A stretch of 64,000 bases of DNA from NCBI GenBank assembly GCA_016709005.1, contig JADJEU010000012.1, positions 1-64,000 of the forward strand, in the 5' to 3' direction. Positions 1-8,037 of this stretch are shown here, piece by piece. The stretch comes from Crocinitomicaceae bacterium (GTDB lineage: Bacteria > Bacteroidota > Bacteroidia > Flavobacteriales_D > Crocinitomicaceae). Position 1 is the first letter of the stretch. Each line of letters opens with the position of its first letter. The notes under the pieces were generated by a model. That model did not search any database and had not been told where the DNA came from. It saw only the letters and a program-made list of their open reading frames with translations. The position numbers and the translations under genes are program-made.

Positions 1-92
1 ACTTGTTTATCCCCGAAACTCCCTTTCGCTAATTAACCCATAATTGGTGTGATTGGCGAAGGTTTTTTTCGGTTATTCAAATATAGCATTTT

Positions 93-1181
93 TTACAAAT
101 TGTCGAATGGTGAGGTGATGTGCTGGATACTTCGCATGCTTACGTGCGTATATATTTCAGTGGTCTTGCTGCTGCTGTGTCCAAGCAACTCTTGTATATA
201 TCGGAGATCCGTGCCACTTTCTAAAAGGTGGGTTGCATAACTGTGACGCAGCCAATGCAACGTCACTGGTTTGGTTATGCCTGTTTTTTTTAGGGCCTGT
301 TTTAGCACAAGTTGTAAACTGCGCGCGTCATAAGGCTTGCCTGCTGTTTGTCCTTCAAATAGAAACATCTGTGGTTTGAATGCCACAAAATAGGCTCGCA
401 ATAGTTCGAGTATTTTTGGACTCAGTGGAACAATACGATCTTTTTTTCCTTTAGCCTGCCTTATAATAATTAGATTTCGTTTGCTGTCAATGTCGGCTGG
501 TTTGAGTGAAATAAGTTCGGCACTTCGCAAACCACAGCTATAAATTAGCGATAGCATTATGCGATGTTTGTTATTGGCGTGAGCCATTAATATTGCTTTC
601 ACTTCTTCTTTGCTTAATACATTGGGTAATAATTTTTCTCTTTTTGGTCTATGGATCAACTCAATATTAAGTTGCCGATTTTCACAGGTTGCATAAAATA
701 GTTTGATGGCATTCACTACTTGATTTTGAAATGAACCGGAAAGATTTTTTTTTAAAACAAAATCGTGATTAAAGCGAATCACATCTTGATCCGTAATCTC
801 TGAAATAGATCTTGCAGTGTAGAATCGAAAAAATGATCTTAATGCATCGCAATAGGTTTTGATTGTTGATGCTGCATACCTTCGTGATTTGAGAAATAAC
901 TCAAATTGGTTCAACGCTTCGATCTTCTCTATCGGCAAAGTCTCAACCTTGCGCTCAATAGATTTTGATAAAGGTTCAATTTTTATAGTTGGAAATAGCT
1001 GATAATATTTTTGAATTTCCGCAGGTGTTGCATTGAATAACCAAGCCCTTGCTGATTGACTCCAGCGCACACTTTCCAACTGTTTTACCCGATTGATTTT
1101 TAAATTGTCATACGGAAAATAAATTGCTACTACAACAATTCCTTTATGAACAATCTCTTTGGATGTCATCTCTTCCCACAT
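93..1181 (-). CDS. Tyrosine-type site-specific recombinase (XerC/D-like integrase)
   Basis: A DNA-breaking and rejoining enzyme of the phage integrase family, 362 residues. The catalytic set is complete: R219 (in CGLRSAEL), K246 (AKGKKDR), H309 and R312 (HWLRHS), H335 (LLGHSS) and nucleophile Y344 (EIYTH). Residues about 85-175 form the SAM-like core-binding domain. Residues about 11-60 look like the small HARP-like extension (pattern FPYD...W...W) seen on many Bacteroidota recombinases. The start could be M1 or M5. The gene ends 92 bases from the window edge, so the partner DNA or cargo may lie outside. I see no attC-like array on the visible side. Whether it is a mobile-element integrase or a resident Xer-like enzyme cannot be decided here. 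Confidence 0.9.
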   Translation of the reverse strand: MWEEMTSKEIVHKGIVVVAIYFPYDNLKINRVKQLESVRWSQSARAWLFNATPAEIQKYYQLFPTIKIEPLSKSIERKVETLPIEKIEALNQFELFLKSRRYAASTIKTYCDALRSFFRFYTARSISEITDQDVIRFNHDFVLKKNLSGSFQNQVVNAIKLFYATCENRQLNIELIHRPKREKLLPNVLSKEEVKAILMAHANNKHRIMLSLIYSCGLRSAELISLKPADIDSKRNLIIIRQAKGKKDRIVPLSPKILELLRAYFVAFKPQMFLFEGQTAGKPYDARSLQLVLKQALKKTGITKPVTLHWLRHSYATHLLESGTDLRYIQELLGHSSSKTTEIYTHVSMRSIQHITSPFDNL

Positions 1182-1356
1182 ATCCTTCTCACATTAATTT
1201 TCGGATCAAATATAATTGAATTTTTAAAAAGCAGTCGTTGTATGAAAAGTATTTGATCTAAGATTTTTGCAATAGTGATCTTATTTTCAAATGAGCGCTT
1301 AATTTAGTCTAACCTGATACTTTTTTCTTACCTTTCTTATCTCAAAAAAAAATCCC

Positions 1357-2628
1357 ATGAATAATTCACGTCGCCGTTTTATGCGTAATGCCAGTCTCTC
1401 GATCGGTGCTGTTTCCATATTTGATTTTAGTTTGTTTGCCGGACAGAATGAAACCACTGATCAGCAAAAACAGTTTCATCATTTTGATGTTGAGGCAGAT
1501 TATTGGGAGTGGGTGCGTCAGTCGTATACGGTGTCAAGTAATATCACCAATCTCAACAACGGTGGGGTGAGTCCGCAACCCAAGGTGGTGCAGGATGTTT
1601 TTGAACAGTACAATCGCCTCAGTAATGAAGGTCCTTCGTATTATATGTGGCGAATTTTAGATAAAGGGCGTGAGGCAGTGCGTCAAAATTTGGCTGAGCT
1701 TGCTGGAGTGACATCAGACGAAATTGCCATTCAACGTAACGCAACGGAATGTCTGGATACCATTATTTTTGGTCTGAATTTGGAAAAAGGGGATGAAGTA
1801 ATTGTAACCAACTATGATTATCCAAACATGCGCAACGCCTGGTTGCAGCGTGAAAAACGTGACGGAATCAAATTGATTTGGATTTCAATTCCGGTGGGTG
1901 TTGAAGATGAAGATGCGCTGGTAAACTTATTTACAGATGCAATCACTTCAAAAACAAAAATCATTCACATCACTCATATCATCAATTGGACTGGACAAAT
2001 TTTGCCAGCCAAAAAAATCGCTGCCAAAGCACATGAAAAAAATATTGAAGTGGTTTTAGATGCTGCTCATTCTTTTGCGCATTTAAATTTTTCGTTCAAA
2101 GATCTGGATGTAGATTACGCCGGAACCAGTTTACACAAATGGTTGTGCGCTCCGTTTGGAACTGGAATGCTTTACATCAAAAAAGAAAAAATAGCATCTA
2201 TATGGCCAATCTTTCCAAGTGATAAACCAGAAAGCGAAGACATCAAAAAGTTTGAAGCATTGGGTACGCGCTCATTTCCGGCTGAGATGGCGGTGGGTCG
2301 CGCAATCTCTTTTCACAATTCAATTGGTGCCGAACGCAAACAAGAACGTCTGAAATTTTTACAACAATATTGGATCAACAAAGTAAAACATCATCCAAAA
2401 ATAAAATTCTACACACCGCTTGGGACTGGTTCTTGCGCAATAGCAACCGTTGGAATTGAAGGCTTGCAGGCAACCGAAATCGAGAGTAAATTATTTGAGA
2501 AAAAAACAATTCACACGGTTGCAATTATTTGGGAAGGTGTGAATGGAATTCGCATCACACCGCATGTTTATACCAATACCAATGATCTGGATAATTTGGT
2601 TGAAGGCTTGTTGGAGATAGCGGGGTAG
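1357..2628 (+). CDS. PLP-dependent aminotransferase class V with Tat-like signal
   Basis: A fold-type I PLP enzyme of the class V aminotransferase/cysteine desulfurase/isopenicillin N epimerase group, 423 residues. The PLP lysine is probably K261 in GTSLHKWLCAP, and the cofactor aspartate D235 in VLDAAHSF. The N-terminus, with RRRFMR followed by a hydrophobic stretch and FAGQ, resembles a twin-arginine signal, so the enzyme is probably exported folded with its cofactor. Known relatives include Tat-exported epimerase-like proteins; the substrate cannot be read from the sequence. It stands alone on the + strand, with a palindromic repeat 29 bases past its stop. The AT-rich stretch of about 175 bases upstream should hold its promoter. 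Confidence 0.88.
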   Translation: MNNSRRRFMRNASLSIGAVSIFDFSLFAGQNETTDQQKQFHHFDVEADYWEWVRQSYTVSSNITNLNNGGVSPQPKVVQDVFEQYNRLSNEGPSYYMWRILDKGREAVRQNLAELAGVTSDEIAIQRNATECLDTIIFGLNLEKGDEVIVTNYDYPNMRNAWLQREKRDGIKLIWISIPVGVEDEDALVNLFTDAITSKTKIIHITHIINWTGQILPAKKIAAKAHEKNIEVVLDAAHSFAHLNFSFKDLDVDYAGTSLHKWLCAPFGTGMLYIKKEKIASIWPIFPSDKPESEDIKKFEALGTRSFPAEMAVGRAISFHNSIGAERKQERLKFLQQYWINKVKHHPKIKFYTPLGTGSCAIATVGIEGLQATEIESKLFEKKTIHTVAIIWEGVNGIRITPHVYTNTNDLDNLVEGLLEIAG

Positions 2629-2657
2629 TTTCGCATAATCTTCATTGGAGATTATAT

Positions 2658-2758
2658 TTAACCACAGAGTTTAAGAAGAGTTTAACAAGGAGTTTCACAG
2701 AGTGAATTATATGAACTCCATTAACTCTGTGCATACCTCGGTGAACTCTGTGGTTAAA
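2658..2758. repeat. Imperfect palindromic repeat, ACAGAG family, copy 1
   Basis: A 15-base arm (tttaaccacagagtt, 2658-2672) is exactly repeated in inverted form at 2744-2758. The DNA between has further short ACAGAG or CTCTGTG words at roughly 10-base intervals. It fills the gap between the convergent aminotransferase and outer-membrane protein genes and ends at the stop codon of the latter. Similar elements occur at about 15.0, 38.2 and 50.1 kb. It could act as a bidirectional terminator or be a REP-like element. Confidence 0.75.
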
Positions 2759-2759
2759 T

Positions 2760-3500
2760 TTAAACATCATCCGTCGTTAATTTTTGCGGTTTCTTTTTCA
2801 TGAAGGTACTTCCAACGGAGATATAGAATAAACTGCTTTGTGTGGGCGTAAAAGTGACATTTGTAGTCGTCGTAGGCAAGGTAAATGTTGACGAAGCGGC
2901 ACTCAAAAAATCTCCCAGATAATATTTGAAACGAATATATCCACCCGTTTTATTTCTGATCTCGACAAACAAAGATGGATTAAACAAATTCACTTTATCT
3001 GAAAACCAATCAGCATATTTTTCTTTTTTATCGTTGTAATAAATTTTGTATTTGTATCGGATCATCAATTCAGCACTTCCTCCTAAGGCAATATAATTTC
3101 CGTTTTTCATGTTGCCGATTTTCAATGCAAGCGGAACACCAAAACTGAACGAACGTTGTCTTAATTCAAAGCTGTTAGAAGCAGTTGAGATGTTATGTCT
3201 GAACCCTACATTGATGAATGAAATTCCAGTATAGAAGCCGAATGCTTTGCTGAAGTTGTAATGATATTGCTGTTGAATATGTGGAAAAAGTGAGAAGCGC
3301 AATTTGTTGTCGAACTGCAACGAATCGGCACGTTGATCACCAAAAGCAAAAATAAGTTCACCACCCGTTGCAACATAAAATTTGTTGATTGGATGTGGAT
3401 TCTTGTTCAATAAAACGGACTTGAGTGTCGTGTCGGCGGGCGTGCTGTGGGCCATTTGGATAAAGCCAAGACAGATGAATAGAATGAGTGATTTGTTCAT
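2760..3500 (-). CDS. Outer-membrane beta-barrel protein (PorT-like)
   Basis: A probable outer-membrane protein of 246 residues. A signal peptide (about residues 1-19, ending MAHS) is followed by alternating polar/aromatic strands such as FYTGISFINVGF and GGYIRFKYYLGDF, typical of small Bacteroidota beta-barrels of the PorT/OMP_b-brl type. The C-terminus ends in a polar tail (KKPQKLTTDDV) rather than a terminal aromatic residue. It is the third gene of a leftward unit after the DUF1800 and DUF1501 genes, starting 16 bases past the DUF1501 stop, so it may be co-expressed with them. Function unknown; family assignment rests on pattern only. Confidence 0.7.
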   Translation of the reverse strand: MNKSLILFICLGFIQMAHSTPADTTLKSVLLNKNPHPINKFYVATGGELIFAFGDQRADSLQFDNKLRFSLFPHIQQQYHYNFSKAFGFYTGISFINVGFRHNISTASNSFELRQRSFSFGVPLALKIGNMKNGNYIALGGSAELMIRYKYKIYYNDKKEKYADWFSDKVNLFNPSLFVEIRNKTGGYIRFKYYLGDFLSAASSTFTLPTTTTNVTFTPTQSSLFYISVGSTFMKKKPQKLTTDDV

Positions 3501-3516
3501 GATGCTATTTTATTAA

Positions 3517-4167
3517 TTACAGAAAATCAAGTGTTTGAAAATCTCTTCCCAGAATTGAACTTTCTGATTTGTTGAGGGATTTTTGTAAGATGGTTGCATA
3601 AACCTGTCTGAAATCAATGTTGTATTTTAAATCTCCTTCATCCAAATCTGTGAGGTTTGGCATTTCATTGTAGATGCCCGGTTTATTTAATTTTCCATTG
3701 ATGATGTACACGTTGTTGGCTGTGCCATGATCAGTTCCTTTGCTTGCATTTTGTTTTACGCGTCGGCCAAATTCAGAAAAAGTCATTATGACTGTATCGT
3801 CAAACAGATTATTTTTTTTGAGATCTTCGCAAAACGCTTTGATGGTTTGAGAATAGGTTTTAAGCACTCTGCTGTGCATGCCTAATTGAGCGGCGTGTGT
3901 ATCAAAGCCGGGTAACGAAAGATAATAGACTTGTGTTTCTGCGCCCGAGCAAATCAACTCAGCAATGGATTTCATGCGACGTGCAAAATCGGATACTGGA
4001 TAAGTGACCTGACTTTTATAAATCTTACTTTGCGCGTAAATATAGTCAGCAGATTGGGTGGTGTCACGCAATGATTTATGTAAAAAATCGGCAACAGATT
4101 CGTGATCATCTTCAAACGGAGATTGCGCAATTTTTTGAATGATTTCATTTTGTGCAGACAAATACAA
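3517..4167 (-). CDS. DUF1501 family protein, C-terminal part (frameshifted gene)
   Basis: The downstream half of a DUF1501 protein whose upstream half lies in another frame. The true coding frame runs on upstream as GLAFHDPKVLYLS before the first ATG of this piece, and joins the N-terminal piece if one base is added to the A-rich stretch near 4195-4204. Rejoined, the gene spans 3517-4721 and encodes about 401 residues, a normal length for the family. The piece contains LPGFDTHAAQ, TFSEFGRR and GTDHGTAN, the conserved motifs of DUF1501 (related to sulfatase/alkaline-phosphatase folds). DUF1501 proteins are usually Tat-exported and encoded beside DUF1800; their biochemical role is not established. 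Confidence 0.88.
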   Translation of the reverse strand: MYLSAQNEIIQKIAQSPFEDDHESVADFLHKSLRDTTQSADYIYAQSKIYKSQVTYPVSDFARRMKSIAELICSGAETQVYYLSLPGFDTHAAQLGMHSRVLKTYSQTIKAFCEDLKKNNLFDDTVIMTFSEFGRRVKQNASKGTDHGTANNVYIINGKLNKPGIYNEMPNLTDLDEGDLKYNIDFRQVYATILQKSLNKSESSILGRDFQTLDFL

Positions 4168-4721
4168 AACTTTTGGATCGTGAAAGGCAAGACCTTTTGT
4201 TTTTCTCCGCGAAGCGCCAAACTTAATGTGTCATCCAATTCAATTGCTGTATGCGGTTTAGCGCAGGCATCGGTACACATCGAATCTAAATAACGACCAA
4301 CCCAGCCTGTATTCCAATATTGATTTTCATCACTTGCACTTTGCCAGATATCTGTGCTTCTGAAATGCGATCGGTTTGGATTTGGATATCCAACATTGTT
4401 GATGATAGAAAGTGATCCGGCATTATACAAATCAGCCAATTCAGTTAGGTCAATATTTAATGCAACTTCATCTGTCAGATTCACTAATTGTTTTTCATTT
4501 AAACCAATTCCGGGTCTGAGTTTATGATAAATGTCATTGCGATACGGCACTACACAATTGAGTCCGTCATTGCCACCTGAAAGTTGAATAATCACCAATC
4601 GTTTACCATTGAACTGCGTTGGATTAGCAAGGCTTCCAAAAGCTCTTAGAAAATCAGGAACCAACAAAGACGCTGAAAGTAGCGCCGATTTTTTGAGAAA
4701 ATTTCTGCGTGTATCTTTCAT
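3972..4721 (-). CDS. DUF1501 family protein, N-terminal part with Tat signal (frameshifted)
   Basis: The upstream half of the DUF1501 gene. The start carries a twin-arginine signal (RRNFLKKSALL then a hydrophobic run). LVIIQLSGGNDGLN, near residues 43-56, is the family's N-terminal metal-site motif. Only about the first 175 residues are genuine: after ALRGEKQK the reading frame is lost (VLPFTIQKF and beyond is out of frame) and the real sequence continues in the ORF ending at 3517. The ATG at 4721 is one base past the stop of the DUF1800 gene, so the two are translated as a pair. The break lies between runs of four and five A (4195-4204) and fits a one-base loss, either sequencing error or a real mutation. 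Confidence 0.88.
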   Translation of the reverse strand: MKDTRRNFLKKSALLSASLLVPDFLRAFGSLANPTQFNGKRLVIIQLSGGNDGLNCVVPYRNDIYHKLRPGIGLNEKQLVNLTDEVALNIDLTELADLYNAGSLSIINNVGYPNPNRSHFRSTDIWQSASDENQYWNTGWVGRYLDSMCTDACAKPHTAIELDDTLSLALRGEKQKVLPFTIQKFCICLHKMKSFKKLRNLRLKMITNLLPIFYINHCVTPPNLLTIFTRKVRFIKVRSLIQYPILHVA

Positions 4722-4722
4722 A

Positions 4723-6087
4723 TCAAATGAGTTGAAATTCTGGATAAGTTAAAGTCACAATCAATTTGTCCTTTGTACTAAGTCCGCTAAGCAATTCTTT
4801 ATTGAGATTTTTTGTGTCTGCCTGAATTAAATTGGTGATAAAGTCATCATCACTTTTATCATGGAACCAATTGATTAGAGGCTCCCATTTAGCGGTGAGT
4901 TTCTTTGCGGTGTTTTGTTTTCGTTGATCGTTTAATTCTTCTTCAAAGGCTGGTTTACCATTTAAATCCAAAGACAAACCGTCTTCACTGATATACGAAA
5001 TAGTATTTAAACGTAAAAGTAGGGAAGCGCTGTCAATCCAGGTTGTATCGCCTTTCCAGCCGGCCACGTTGGGTGGAAAGAATAAAAGCTGACCCAATGC
5101 TTTTTGAAAATTGACTAAATATTTTAGTTCCAGAAATTCAATCTCAAAGTATTTTTTGAGTCGTACAATTAATTCAACAGGTGAACAAATTTTGATTCCG
5201 ATATTTTCATCTGCATAAAACCACTCTGCTGAAAGTATATTGCGCATAAGGGTTTCAATATTGTATCCAGATTCAAAAAACGTATCAGACAAAAGGGTAA
5301 GATGATCTGAGTTTACTTTTGGGTTGACAAACTCTTTGTAAATTTTAGTGGTGATATAAACAGCAGTCTGTTTATTTGCCAGAAGCATGTTGATGATGTC
5401 TTCACCGCCAAAATTTCCTTTTTGACCCATGAATTCTTTTTCACCGGTGTCGTGTTTTTCAGGTTTGAAAATGAATTCGCCGGTATTTGTAATTGACCAT
5501 CCCGTAAAGGCGCGCGCAGCTTCTTTAATATCTTTTTCTGTATAATGTCCTTCACCTAAAGTAAAAAGTTCCATCACCTCACGCGCAAAATTTTCATTGG
5601 GATGATCTTTAACATTTTGCTGATTATTGAGATACATAATCATTGCCGGATCTTTGGAAACTGCATGAAGCATCTCACCAAATTTTCCAAGTGCATGTTT
5701 ACGTAAGAGATTATTTTGTTGCTGCATCAAATAACCATAAGCAACAGAAGTAGCAAAATGATTATGCCAGAACAGCGTCAGCTTTTCACGCAACACAGCT
5801 TTGGTATAGGTCATCTTAAAAATCCATTGCTCATTGAGTTGTTCCATCTCACTGAACGATTTGATAAATAATTTGACTTGCTTAAATCCACCTGCACCTT
5901 TCTTTTGCTCTTTTTCATTGAGTGGGTAGGGCAAATAGTTGATGTCTTTAAATGCTGCGGAACTTTTAAAAAGATCTTCAACCACTTCGTTAAGTTGTTT
6001 TTTAGAAAGTTGGTCAATGTTTTCAGGTGTCTCGCCAAATCCTGCCCGAAGAAGGAGATGTTGGATTTTAGATTGATGTGAAGCCAT
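4723..6087 (-). CDS. DUF1800 domain-containing protein
   Basis: A 454-residue DUF1800 protein. The family signatures are all present: HLLLRAGFG near residue 10, FWHNHFATS (106-114), NENFAREVMELFTLGEGHY (164-182), ARAFTGWS, and FPPNVAGWKG near the C-terminus. DUF1800 and DUF1501 genes are a conserved neighbour pair across bacteria. The proteins are thought to act in the envelope, but no reaction is established. No clear signal peptide is visible at this N-terminus, unlike the partner. It is the first gene of the leftward operon and is divergent from the LytTR regulator; the 240-base gap between them must hold both promoters. Confidence 0.9.
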   Translation of the reverse strand: MASHQSKIQHLLLRAGFGETPENIDQLSKKQLNEVVEDLFKSSAAFKDINYLPYPLNEKEQKKGAGGFKQVKLFIKSFSEMEQLNEQWIFKMTYTKAVLREKLTLFWHNHFATSVAYGYLMQQQNNLLRKHALGKFGEMLHAVSKDPAMIMYLNNQQNVKDHPNENFAREVMELFTLGEGHYTEKDIKEAARAFTGWSITNTGEFIFKPEKHDTGEKEFMGQKGNFGGEDIINMLLANKQTAVYITTKIYKEFVNPKVNSDHLTLLSDTFFESGYNIETLMRNILSAEWFYADENIGIKICSPVELIVRLKKYFEIEFLELKYLVNFQKALGQLLFFPPNVAGWKGDTTWIDSASLLLRLNTISYISEDGLSLDLNGKPAFEEELNDQRKQNTAKKLTAKWEPLINWFHDKSDDDFITNLIQADTKNLNKELLSGLSTKDKLIVTLTYPEFQLI

Positions 6088-6301
6088 AGTTAATTCAAGT
6101 GAGCATAATCTTTAGAGAAATAAATTTAATTCTTTTAAGCAAATAATATGCCTGAATCATGTTTAAGTTTAAGACCTTTTGTTTGAACAAAAGTTTAACC
6201 AGACCTGTTATATTTTGTCATATAAGAACCGGGCTATGCAGATTAATTAGTATGAAATTGGCTGTAATTTAATTTCATCACATTAGTTTCGTTAGATTAG
6301 T

Positions 6302-6309
6302 TATATTTG
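6302..6309 (+). promoter_or_regulatory. Putative -7 promoter element before LytTR regulator
   Basis: TATATTTG matches the Bacteroidota sigma-A -7 consensus TAnnTTTG, 19 bases before the ATG at 6329. No clear TTG -33 element is seen at the right spacing, so this is tentative. If real, transcription would start at about 6316, which argues against the TTG start at 6311. Confidence 0.35.
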
Positions 6310-6328
6310 ATTGGAAATCCGCACACTA

Positions 6329-7045
6329 ATGAAAGTAATAATAGTTGAAGACGAGTACACGATTGCGCTTGACACGGAAATGAAGTTGACTGCTCAAGGT
6401 TTTATGGTGCTCGGAATTGCCAATGATTTTGTTTCGCTCATGGAGATTATGTCTGAAGATACTCCTGATATTATTTTGATGGATATTAATTTAGGTGAGG
6501 GAGGAAGTGTCATCGATATCTCAAAAAAATTAAAGAAAATTATTTCTGTTCCGATTGTTTTTCTATCTGCTTATAGTAATCCTGAAGTGGTATCTGCTGC
6601 CTTGGAAACGGAGCCGTTTGGTTATTTGGTAAAACCTTATAAAGTGGAAGATCTGGTAATCACCATGCAACTTGCAAAGTCACAATGGTTGGCAAAAATG
6701 GCGGTAAATGAATTGAAACCAAATTCTGAAACGGTTGATTCTATTTATGTGCAAAGCGGAACCAAACTTGTGAAAATTGATTTATCTGAAATTCTTTTTT
6801 TACAAGCACTTGATAATTATTCCATCATTCAAACCGAAAAAAATAAAGTAGTTGTGAGTTTGTACCTCTCACAGTTAGCTGAAAAGTTTCCAGTCAGTCA
6901 GTTTTTTCAAATTCACAGATCTTATATTGTGAATTTGAAAAATATCCAGAGCATTGACGGCAACACAGTTCATGTTGGAAAATTTGAAATTCCGGTAAGC
7001 CGTTCCAATAAAGCTGATTTTTTGTCGAGACTTAAGTTGGTATAA
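6329..7045 (+). CDS. LytTR-family DNA-binding response regulator
   Basis: A two-component response regulator of 238 residues. The receiver domain (1-115) shows acidic residues VEDE, phospho-acceptor D52 (ILMDINLG), S80 in FLSAY and K102 in VKPYK. A LytTR DNA-binding domain (about 140-238) includes FFQIHRSYIVNLKNI and IPVSRS. A longer reading from a TTG at 6311 is possible, but the ATG at 6329 gives the standard receiver start. It faces away from the DUF1800 gene and opens a rightward cluster that contains two HisKA_2 kinases, at 8.9 and 10.6 kb; in Bacteroidota such kinases often pair with LytTR regulators, so one or both are likely partners. Targets are unknown. Confidence 0.93.
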   Translation: MKVIIVEDEYTIALDTEMKLTAQGFMVLGIANDFVSLMEIMSEDTPDIILMDINLGEGGSVIDISKKLKKIISVPIVFLSAYSNPEVVSAALETEPFGYLVKPYKVEDLVITMQLAKSQWLAKMAVNELKPNSETVDSIYVQSGTKLVKIDLSEILFLQALDNYSIIQTEKNKVVVSLYLSQLAEKFPVSQFFQIHRSYIVNLKNIQSIDGNTVHVGKFEIPVSRSNKADFLSRLKLV

Positions 7046-7183
7046 GACGTTTTGGGTTGGTATCATTCCCCTTTATTTTCCTTTCGTAAATTGCACTGAG
7101 TCAGCTTTTTTTATGGGTTTCAATTTACCCATTCTGAATTACCATTCACCTTGTTTTTTTTGTTTTCGACCAATTGGATTCAT

Positions 7184-7210
7184 TTGCTCCAAATGGTTCA
7201 GATACATTTG
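7184..7210 (+). promoter_or_regulatory. Putative Bacteroidota promoter before secreted protein gene
   Basis: TTG at 7184-7186 and TACATTTG at 7203-7210 match the -33 (TTG) and -7 (TAnnTTTG) elements with a 16-base spacer. The ATG follows 30 bases later. Matched by eye only. Confidence 0.45.
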
Positions 7211-7240
7211 GTTCAGAACATTTAAAAATCCTATTGAACT

Positions 7241-8035
7241 ATGAAAAAAATGAACAACCTGATGATAGCTGGGCTTATGGCTGGATTCACACTATTGCCT
7301 GCTGTTTCGATTGGACAGCTTGGTAATATTAAAGTCAAAAATCCAATCAACGGCGGTGGTGGAAAAACTACGGAAACTAAAACAGAAACCACTACTACTG
7401 GAACTACGACTGATAATAAGGGGAATAGCGACGCTACAACTACAAAAAACCTGGGTTACTACAAAGTAGATCAACCAACTTGTGTATTCAGTACCGATTA
7501 TGGTTTTGCTACACCTCAGACCGAGTTTACAACTGGAGACAATATTTTTATGCGCTTTGCTTTTCCAAAACCGGTTGGAGAATATTATGCTGAAATGATG
7601 GGCCGATCAGATGTGCCTAGTTCTGGCGATTTGGTTTTGGCAATTGGCAGAAATATCGATGATGCAGATCCAATTATTATTTATGCAACAACTATTTTCA
7701 CAAGTCGCTATTCTGAAGATAATGTTTTAGATTTTACACTTCAGGCGGGCAACAAGTTTTTCGATAACATGGATGCCAATCGTGCTGAAATGGAAAAGAA
7801 AGCTTGTTTCAATTCAATCGGAACAATGGCTGATTTGTCTTTGGATATGATGTGGGATCAAAAAATTCCAAGCGTGCAGCCAGTTTCTGGTGAATGGGAG
7901 GTTTTCTTATTTTTTAAGCCTTGGCAGAGTCAAGAGGAAAGTGAAATTAAACAGGTTCCACTTGCAAGCGGTAAATTCAAATATACGTATGATGCTGAAA
8001 AAGCCCGAGCTGAATTTGCAGTGGAAGATCTTTAG
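7241..8035 (+). CDS. Secreted protein of unknown family, N-terminal part
   Basis: Not recognised. It has a signal peptide (about residues 1-25, ending VSIGQ), a Thr/Gly-rich linker (about 36-68, KTTETKTETTTTG and similar), then a predicted globular domain of about 195 residues. The end of that domain (SGEWEVFLFFKPW...QVPLASGKFKYTYDA) resembles a stretch of the next ORF (GEHKIKIELVFYLPP...HKVLASGEFTLNTTA), suggesting two copies of one domain. The next ORF begins two bases past this stop in another frame. One extra T in the TTT at 8031-8033 would fuse them into a 516-residue protein. Given other one-base breaks nearby, a split gene is likely, but translational coupling of two genes is possible. 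Confidence 0.7.
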   Translation: MKKMNNLMIAGLMAGFTLLPAVSIGQLGNIKVKNPINGGGGKTTETKTETTTTGTTTDNKGNSDATTTKNLGYYKVDQPTCVFSTDYGFATPQTEFTTGDNIFMRFAFPKPVGEYYAEMMGRSDVPSSGDLVLAIGRNIDDADPIIIYATTIFTSRYSEDNVLDFTLQAGNKFFDNMDANRAEMEKKACFNSIGTMADLSLDMMWDQKIPSVQPVSGEWEVFLFFKPWQSQEESEIKQVPLASGKFKYTYDAEKARAEFAVEDL

Positions 8036-8037
8036 CG

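Noticed and set aside
1..1356. Integron or prophage at the left edge
   Set aside because: The recombinase lacks other mobile-element genes on the visible side and no attC-like repeats are seen; undecidable here.
6311..6328. TTG start for the LytTR regulator
   Set aside because: The ATG at 6329 gives the standard receiver start, and a promoter element lies directly before the TTG.
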